Positions 7,762 to 11,852 of a stretch of 11,852 nucleotides of DNA are shown here, piece by piece. Location: assembly GCA_900554165.1 (NCBI GenBank), contig USGR01000011.1:1-11852 (forward strand). Reading direction: 5' to 3'. Numbering within the stretch: the stretch's first letter is position 1; each line of letters begins with the position of its first letter. The notes under the pieces are model-generated. The model was not told the origin of the DNA and searched no databases. It was given only the letters and a program-made list of their open reading frames with translations. This stretch comes from an uncultured Oscillospiraceae bacterium (GTDB lineage Bacteria; Bacillota_A; Clostridia; Oscillospirales; Acutalibacteraceae). Made by a program: the position numbers and the translations under genes.

Positions 7762-9009
7762 ATGCCGATAGATATATATGACGACAACCTGTTCCGCAAG
7801 GATTTTCCTTTTTTTGACTCGGAAAACGGCGGATATGTATATTTTAACAGCGCGGCGACGGCGTTAAAGCCTCGCTGCGTGATTGACGCTGTATGCGATT
7901 ATTACAGCAATTACTCCGCTAATGTTGACCGCGGCGTTGATTCGCTTGGATACAAGGTAACAAAAATGTATAATGCCGCGCGTGAAAAAACAGCGGATTT
8001 TATCGGCGCTCACGACAGCGACACCGTTATATTCACAAAAGGCGCGACGGCGGCTCTTAACATGGTTGCGCACTCTTTCGGCGAAATTGCTGTAAAAAGC
8101 GGCGATGAGATAGTTACGTCTATGGCAGAGCATCACAGCAATTTTCTGCTATGGCAGCAGCTTGCGGCGAAAAAAGGCGCAAAGCTTATATTTGCGCCGG
8201 CGGATGCTCTCGGCAGGGTTACCGTTCAGGCATTGGAAAGCGTTATGAGCGAAAAAACTAAAATAGTAGCGCTCAATCACATATCAAACGTATACGGCGC
8301 AAAAAATGATATAAAGGCGTTAGCTGCGACAGCGCATAAATACGGCGCGTATTTTGTATGCGACGGCGCGCAGGGCATAACGCACGAGCCGGCCGAGGTA
8401 GAGAAAAACGACATAGATTTTTATGCTTTCAGCGGGCATAAAATTATGGGTCCGACCGGAATAGGCGTACTCTACGGCAAGCGTGAGCTTTTGGAACAAA
8501 TGCCTCCGGCGGAGTTCGGCGGCGAAATGGTATATATAGTCGATTATAAAAGCGCCGATGGCACTCAGTTCAAGGATTTGCCGGAAAGGCATGAGGCGGG
8601 CACTCCGCCGATAGGGCAGGTAATAGGCATGGGCGCGGCTATAGATTATATATCCTCAATAGGCTATGATACAATACAGCGCCGCGTGGCATTTTTGAAG
8701 GATTATATGATAAATGAGCTTGAGAAAAAATGTCCGAATATTGAAATATATAACAAAGAGCAAAACGACAGCGGAATTGTGACGTTTAACGTTAAGGGCG
8801 TGCATTCTCACGATGCGGCGTCGGTATTTGACAATGACAAGATAATAATAAGGGCGGGGCATCACTGCTCACAGACGTCGCATGCGCTCATGTGCGTGCC
8901 GACGAGCCTGCGTGCCAGCCTTTACATTTATAATACAAAGCCGGAGATTGACAGATTTGTCGATGCGGCTAAAAAAGCGGAAGGATTTTTAGATGTTTTA
9001 TTCAGCTGA
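7762..9009 (+). CDS. sufS: SufS cysteine desulfurase
   Basis: A 415-residue PLP enzyme of the class V aminotransferase fold, group II cysteine desulfurase, that takes sulfur from cysteine as a persulfide and hands it to SufU. Visible: FNSAATALKP at the start, AEHHSNFLLWQ with His124, NHISNVYG, DGAQG with Asp201, the PLP lysine Lys227 in FSGHKIMGPTGIG, and the active-site Cys369 in IIRAGHHCSQ followed by TSLRASLYIYNT. Length is normal. GAGGG lies six bases before the ATG. The end overlaps sufU by 17 bases. All catalytic residues that I can place are present. Confidence 0.97.
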   Translation: MPIDIYDDNLFRKDFPFFDSENGGYVYFNSAATALKPRCVIDAVCDYYSNYSANVDRGVDSLGYKVTKMYNAAREKTADFIGAHDSDTVIFTKGATAALNMVAHSFGEIAVKSGDEIVTSMAEHHSNFLLWQQLAAKKGAKLIFAPADALGRVTVQALESVMSEKTKIVALNHISNVYGAKNDIKALAATAHKYGAYFVCDGAQGITHEPAEVEKNDIDFYAFSGHKIMGPTGIGVLYGKRELLEQMPPAEFGGEMVYIVDYKSADGTQFKDLPERHEAGTPPIGQVIGMGAAIDYISSIGYDTIQRRVAFLKDYMINELEKKCPNIEIYNKEQNDSGIVTFNVKGVHSHDAASVFDNDKIIIRAGHHCSQTSHALMCVPTSLRASLYIYNTKPEIDRFVDAAKKAEGFLDVLFS

Positions 9010-9448
9010 GGACTATAAAGAAATTATATATGACAATTACAGCAATCCTCGCAACAAGTGCTTGTCAAAGGACAAGGACTACTGCACCTGCGAAATGAAA
9101 AATCCGTCCTGCGGCGACGAGCTTGTCGTTCAGGTAAAAAAGCATGGCGATACTATAGAGGACTGCCGCCACAACGGCTATGGCTGCAGTATATGCTGCG
9201 CCAGCGCGTCTATAATGAGCGAGCTTGTCAAGGGCAAGAGCGAGGCGGAGGCAAAGCGTTTATACGACGAGTTTATGTCTATGGTATCAGGCGGAAAGTT
9301 TGACGAAGAACTGCTTGACGAAGCGGCGGCGTTTAAGGGTGTGGCGCAGCTCCCGGCGCGGATAAAATGCGCGACGCTGTGCTGGAAGGGCATGCACAGG
9401 CTGCTTGACGAGCTCGACAAGGATGAAGGTGAAAACAGTGGAAAATAA
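8993..9448 (+). CDS. sufU: SufU sulfur-transfer protein
   Basis: A 151-residue IscU/SufU-type protein. The zinc and sulfur-binding set is seen as NPSCGDEL (Cys40, Asp42), GYGCSICC (Cys65) and RIKCATLCW (Cys126). The extra segment between ASASIMSE and the last Cys (about residues 77-122, with [12 protein letters not shown]) marks it as SufU rather than IscU. In Firmicutes SufU binds zinc and accepts sulfur from SufS. AAGGA lies seven bases upstream of the ATG, inside the end of sufS. The protein is unusually rich in cysteine, with ten in total, including CTC at 31-33, Cys68-Cys69 and Cys130, where relatives often have Pro or another residue. Confidence 0.95.
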   Translation: MFYSAEDYKEIIYDNYSNPRNKCLSKDKDYCTCEMKNPSCGDELVVQVKKHGDTIEDCRHNGYGCSICCASASIMSELVKGKSEAEAKRLYDEFMSMVSGGKFDEELLDEAAAFKGVAQLPARIKCATLCWKGMHRLLDELDKDEGENSGK

Positions 9449-10823
9449 CGATATAAACAAGGGTATGTGGAACGACGGCGACGTCGGTGTTTTAAAGCTT
9501 GAAAAGGGACTAAGCGAGGCGGTCGTACGTCAGATATCCGCACTTAAAAAAGAGCCGGAATGGATGACGGAGTTTCGGGTAAAAAGCTATCATGAGTTTA
9601 TAAAGCACCCGCTGCCCAACTGGGGCTGCGACCTTACAGGAATAGATTACGACGATATTTACTACTATCTCAAGCCGAGCAAGGGCGTTGCAAACGACTG
9701 GGACGACGTGCCGGAAAAGATAAAGGATACGTTTGATAAGCTCGGCCTGCCGGAGGCTGAGCAGAAGCATCTTGCCGGCATAGCGACGCAGTATGAGTCG
9801 GAAATGGTATATCACAACATGCGTATGGAGTTTGAAAAGGAGGGCGTAATCTTCCTTGACACCGACTCGGCACTGCGCGAGTATCCGGAGCTGTTTAAGA
9901 AATATTTCGGCAAGCTTGTGCCGTATACCGACAACAAGTTTGCGGCGCTCAACAGCGCTGTGTGGTCGGGCGGTTCGTTTATATATGTGCCAAAAGGCGT
10001 CGTTGTGCAGAAGCCGCTGCAGTCGTATTTCCGCATAAATTCTGAAAATATGGGCCAGTTTGAGCGCACGCTCATAATTGTGGACGAGGGCGCCAGTCTG
10101 CACTATGTCGAGGGCTGCACCGCGCCGGCGTATTCCACCGATTCACTGCATGCCGCCATTGTCGAGATATTTGTCGAAAAAGATGCGCGCTGCCGTTATA
10201 CTACGATACAGAACTGGTCGAACAATGTGTATAATCTGGTCACTAAGCGCGCCGCCTGCGAGGAAAACGGAGTTATGGAGTGGATAGACGGCAACATAGG
10301 CTCTGGTATAAATATGAAATATCCCGCCTGCATACTGCGGGGCAGGGGCGCATCTGGAACTACCATTTCCATCGCTGTTGCGTCCGAGGGTCAGATACAG
10401 GACGCCGGCTCCAAGATGATACATTTAGCGCCGGACACATCGTCGCAGATAATATCGAAGTCTATAGCCAAAAACGGCGGCAACGCGACCTACCGCGGCA
10501 CGGTGTATCATTCTCCTAAGGCGACGAATGCAAGGAGCAAGGTGGAGTGCGACACGCTGCTGCTGGATGAGGAATCGAAATCAGACACAATCCCGACAAA
10601 CGAGATAAACAACGGGACGTCAATACTTGAGCATGAGGCGAAAGTGTCGAGAATATCGGGTGAGCAGCTGTTTTATCTCATGAGCCGCGGCCTTACCGAA
10701 GAGCAGGCGAGCGAGCTTATCGTGCTGGGATTTATTGAGCCGTTTTCAAGAGAGCTGCCGATGGAATATGCAGTGGAGCTTAATCAGCTTATGAAGATGG
10801 AAATGAAAGGCTCAATAGGATAA
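9438..10823 (+). CDS. sufB: SufB Fe-S scaffold protein
   Basis: A 461-residue SufB, normal in length, the main scaffold on which the cluster forms with SufC and SufD. Visible: N-terminal [16 protein letters not shown] (40-54) typical of Suf[14 protein letters not shown] (175-187), [20 protein letters not shown] (211-230), [16 protein letters not shown] (256-271), the conserved cysteine in SKVECDTLL (Cys371, in the place of the E. coli functional Cys405), and [20 protein letters not shown] (397-416) with SRGL, then GFIEPF. I choose the GTG at 9438: AAGG lies eight bases upstream, and it overlaps the sufU end by 11 bases. ATG 9423 and TTG 9405 are in frame but poorly placed. It is the last gene of the operon, before the terminator at 10945. 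Confidence 0.96.
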   Translation: MENNDINKGMWNDGDVGVLKLEKGLSEAVVRQISALKKEPEWMTEFRVKSYHEFIKHPLPNWGCDLTGIDYDDIYYYLKPSKGVANDWDDVPEKIKDTFDKLGLPEAEQKHLAGIATQYESEMVYHNMRMEFEKEGVIFLDTDSALREYPELFKKYFGKLVPYTDNKFAALNSAVWSGGSFIYVPKGVVVQKPLQSYFRINSENMGQFERTLIIVDEGASLHYVEGCTAPAYSTDSLHAAIVEIFVEKDARCRYTTIQNWSNNVYNLVTKRAACEENGVMEWIDGNIGSGINMKYPACILRGRGASGTTISIAVASEGQIQDAGSKMIHLAPDTSSQIISKSIAKNGGNATYRGTVYHSPKATNARSKVECDTLLLDEESKSDTIPTNEINNGTSILEHEAKVSRISGEQLFYLMSRGLTEEQASELIVLGFIEPFSRELPMEYAVELNQLMKMEMKGSIG

Positions 10824-10944
10824 TATAAATGTAAAAGCACGGCGAGCGCCTTTGCAGCATTCAACTAAATGCAAATCCAGTTTTGGCGATAAAGCGAAAG
10901 ATTTTTGCTGAGATGTATTGCTGCTTGACTGAGGAAATATAAAC

Positions 10945-10977
10945 AAAAGCCGGGGCGCTGTTAGCATCCGGCTTTTT
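10945..10977 (+). terminator. Rho-independent terminator of the suf operon, bidirectional
   Basis: AAAAGCCGG (10945-10953) pairs with CCGGCTTTT (10968-10976), then another T. The mirrored T-run also suits a leftward transcript from the lanthipeptide-like gene. It lies 121 bases past sufB; the DNA between 10824 and 10944 shows no gene. Confidence 0.85.
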
Positions 10978-11007
10978 AATATGTAAAAATCTATACTATG
11001 ATATCCT

Positions 11008-11091
11008 TTATTCGGCAGCAGCATCTTTAAAAAACGTCAATTTGTGATTTGCTGTATGTCTTTTTTGTTGAATAAAAGAATTATTATCCAA
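11008..11091 (-). pseudogene. truncated start of an unknown gene downstream of the precursor
   Basis: GAAGGGAG lies eight bases before a TTG at 11091, a good bacterial ribosome binding arrangement 47 bases after the precursor stop. The frame reads MDNNSFIQQKRHTANHKLTF and then FKDAAAE before TAA at 11010-11008, 27 codons in all. The first 20 codons share the AT-rich style of the precursor; the last few (GCTGCTGCCGAA) look like the suf-side DNA. I read this as the 5' end of the next gene of a RiPP operon, cut by a deletion or at an insertion junction. It could also be a genuine short peptide or chance. I do not recognise the sequence as a LanM start. Confidence 0.4.
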
Positions 11092-11138
11092 TTGTTTCTC
11101 TCCCTTCAAAGTGATTTACTATTGTACATCTTTATAAT

Positions 11139-11312
11139 TTAACATTTAGAACTACATGCTCCTGTTGGTGCTACCATTCCTGTAAAAATCCCTGTGATGA
11201 ATGATACAATTCCTGCTCCATTACTTCCATCTTCATTTCCATGAATCTCATCCGCTTCTAATGCCAGTTCCTCCACTTTTACAAATCCTGTTTTCTTTTC
11301 AAAATCTTTCAT
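11139..11312 (-). CDS. class II lanthipeptide-like precursor (beta type)
   Basis: A 57-residue peptide beginning MKDFEKKTGFVKVEELALEA. Residues 1-33 look like a class II leader: EELALEADEI, acidic, no Cys, with a possible cleavage after GA (32-33) in GSNGAG. The remaining core of about 24 residues is hydrophobic with Ser37, Thr40, Thr44, Thr50, Ser54, Ser55 and only two Cys, 53 and 57. It ends APTGACSSKC. The beta peptides of two-component lantibiotics end in the form CPTTKCTSxC, where adjacent TxxC and [T/S]xxC rings form; here Thr50-Cys53 and Ser54-Cys57 sit in the same place, while the outer Cys before PT is Ala. AAGGAG lies 10 bases upstream. Glycine uses GGA in seven of eight cases, unlike the suf genes. 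No LanM or transporter is in the window. Another RiPP class is possible. Confidence 0.72.
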   Translation of the reverse strand: MKDFEKKTGFVKVEELALEADEIHGNEDGSNGAGIVSFITGIFTGMVAPTGACSSKC

Positions 11313-11322
11313 TTTCTTCTTT

Positions 11323-11328
11323 CTCCTT
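11323..11328 (-). promoter_or_regulatory. ribosome binding site of the precursor gene
   Basis: AAGGAG in the context AGAAAGGAGAAAG on the minus strand, 10 bases before the ATG at 11312. It is what decides that this short frame is a gene. Confidence 0.75.
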
Positions 11329-11354
11329 TCTCATGCATAGAACTATATTTTTGA

Positions 11355-11383
11355 ATAATAGTACTTTTCTTTCAATGTACCAA
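11355..11383 (-). promoter_or_regulatory. candidate promoter of the precursor gene
   Basis: On the minus strand TTGGTA (11383-11378) and TATTAT (11360-11355) with a 17-base spacer; start near 11348, 36 bases before the ATG. Just upstream, CGTAG (11394-11398) and CTACG (11406-11410) form an inverted repeat that could bind a regulator. Confidence 0.5.
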
Positions 11384-11476
11384 TTTCATATTTCGTAGTT
11401 CTCATCTACGTTTCCCACTAATTTTATCCTACTCGTGCTTTTTTTCTTTTTTTTATATGGACTTTTTTCGTATTAT

Positions 11477-11502
11477 AAAAGCAGGAAGAAAATATCCTGC
11501 TT
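11477..11502 (-). terminator. candidate leftward terminator upstream of the precursor
   Basis: AAGCAGGA (11479-11486) pairs with TCCTGCTT (11495-11502); on the minus strand the stem is followed by TTTTATAAT. It would end a leftward transcript entering from the right and insulate the precursor promoter. I find no gene for it to end within the window. Confidence 0.5.
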
Positions 11503-11596
11503 ATAAGAAAAAATAAGAAAGTATAAAATGTAGATTGTGATGTATGAGTTAGACATAATAACATAATTATCATAATCATCATCTTTGCTTATTTAT

Positions 11597-11627
11597 GAGC
11601 TAGGATATAATATTCCTAGTTCTTTTT
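11597..11627 (+). terminator. orphan rightward Rho-independent terminator
   Basis: GAGCTAGGA (11597-11605) pairs with TCCTAGTTC (11614-11622), one G-T pair, eight-base loop, then TTTTT. It faces right, but no rightward gene precedes it here except the suf operon, which already has its own terminator. Confidence 0.55.
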
Positions 11628-11657
11628 GTTTGTAGGCATACAGGCACATGAGAACTT

Positions 11658-11731
11658 ATGAAGAAAGCAAGAATGTTGGCCTTTTTGAAACTAAGATTTC
11701 GTAACAAAAAACATTCTGCTTTCCTCTTCAT
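11658..11731. repeat. long imperfect inverted repeat
   Basis: Arms 11658-11677 and 11710-11731 pair over 19 bases (ATGAAG, AAAGCA, GAATGTT blocks) with two small bulges and a 32-base loop. No T-run follows. It may be a structured RNA, a regulator site or a remnant of a small mobile element. Confidence 0.45.
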
Positions 11732-11852
11732 TTATGAACTAGTTTATATCTAAATAGGATTCTATCAATACAAGAATAGAAAAACCTGTATCTTACACGA
11801 AAATAAGTCGAATGAAGTTAGGAAAGAATCTTCATATTGTATTGTAAGGAAG

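Larger units (their letters stand above)
11503..11852. other. AT-rich region without a supported gene
   Basis: With 11313-11502 this makes 540 bases without a coding gene on the right side. It holds two hairpins listed separately and short frames without ribosome binding sites. A frame on the minus strand is open from the right edge to about 11768 but its composition is not convincing. AAGGAAG at the very end could be a ribosome binding site for a rightward gene beyond the window. Confidence 0.5.

Noticed and set aside
9510..10103. A 197-codon leftward frame within sufB
   Set aside because: Antisense of conserved sufB coding sequence; no promoter or ribosome binding site.
10812..11024. A 70-codon leftward frame overlapping the suf terminator
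   Set aside because: It crosses the terminator hairpin and the sufB end on the other strand, and does not read like a protein. It is not in frame with the truncated gene at 11008-11091.
11201..11398. A 65-codon rightward frame rich in Phe, His and Leu
   Set aside because: It is the antisense of the precursor gene and its upstream A-rich tract; no ribosome binding site and unnatural composition.
11600..11731. A 43-codon leftward frame, MKRKAECFLLRNLSFKKANI and on, considered as a second RiPP precursor
   Set aside because: No ribosome binding site, it runs through the inverted repeat and the terminator stem, and has no leader-core layout.

Overview
The window looks like the chromosome of a low-to-moderate GC Bacillota, probably a gut-type clostridium. 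Grounds: a sufC-sufD-sufS-sufU-sufB iron-sulfur operon in the usual Firmicutes order, sigma-A type promoters (TTGACA/TATAAT with 17-bp spacers), strong AGGAGG-like ribosome binding sites, AT-rich intergenic DNA and heavy use of ATA for Ile. Genus cannot be fixed from the sequence.

Layout. 1-336: a leftward pair, a small CI-repressor-like HTH protein with its own promoter and a second frame running off the left edge. 515-2775: a rightward monocistron for a methionyl-tRNA-synthetase-like enzyme with good promoter and terminator; it keeps the class I fold marks but has lost the canonical KMSKS lysine and the APW anticodon motif, and its leader holds a mini-ORF and a hairpin. 3006-3515: a leftward four-helix membrane protein of unknown function. 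3857-5265: leftward enolase (eno) with terminator and promoter. 5206-5870: a long divergent intergenic region with a TTGACA promoter, a perfect 14-bp palindrome and other inverted repeats. 5871-10977: the suf operon. SufS takes sulfur from cysteine, SufU relays it, and SufB-SufC-SufD assemble the cluster. SufD is short, and a 185-bp gap with an inverted repeat separates sufD from sufS.

10978-11852: composition changes sharply to very AT-rich DNA with different codon use (almost only GGA for Gly). Here, on the minus strand, I find an uncatalogued 57-codon gene with a strong ribosome binding site whose product looks like a class II lanthipeptide precursor. Its C-terminus, PTGACSSKC, matches the PTxxC[T/S]xxC tandem-ring ending of the beta peptides of two-component lantibiotics. 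Directly downstream a second frame with a good ribosome binding site starts at TTG but stops after 27 codons, next to the suf-side DNA, as if a following gene was cut off. No modification enzyme or transporter lies inside the window; if they exist, they are beyond the right edge or elsewhere. This RiPP remnant or island edge is the most interesting part of the window.
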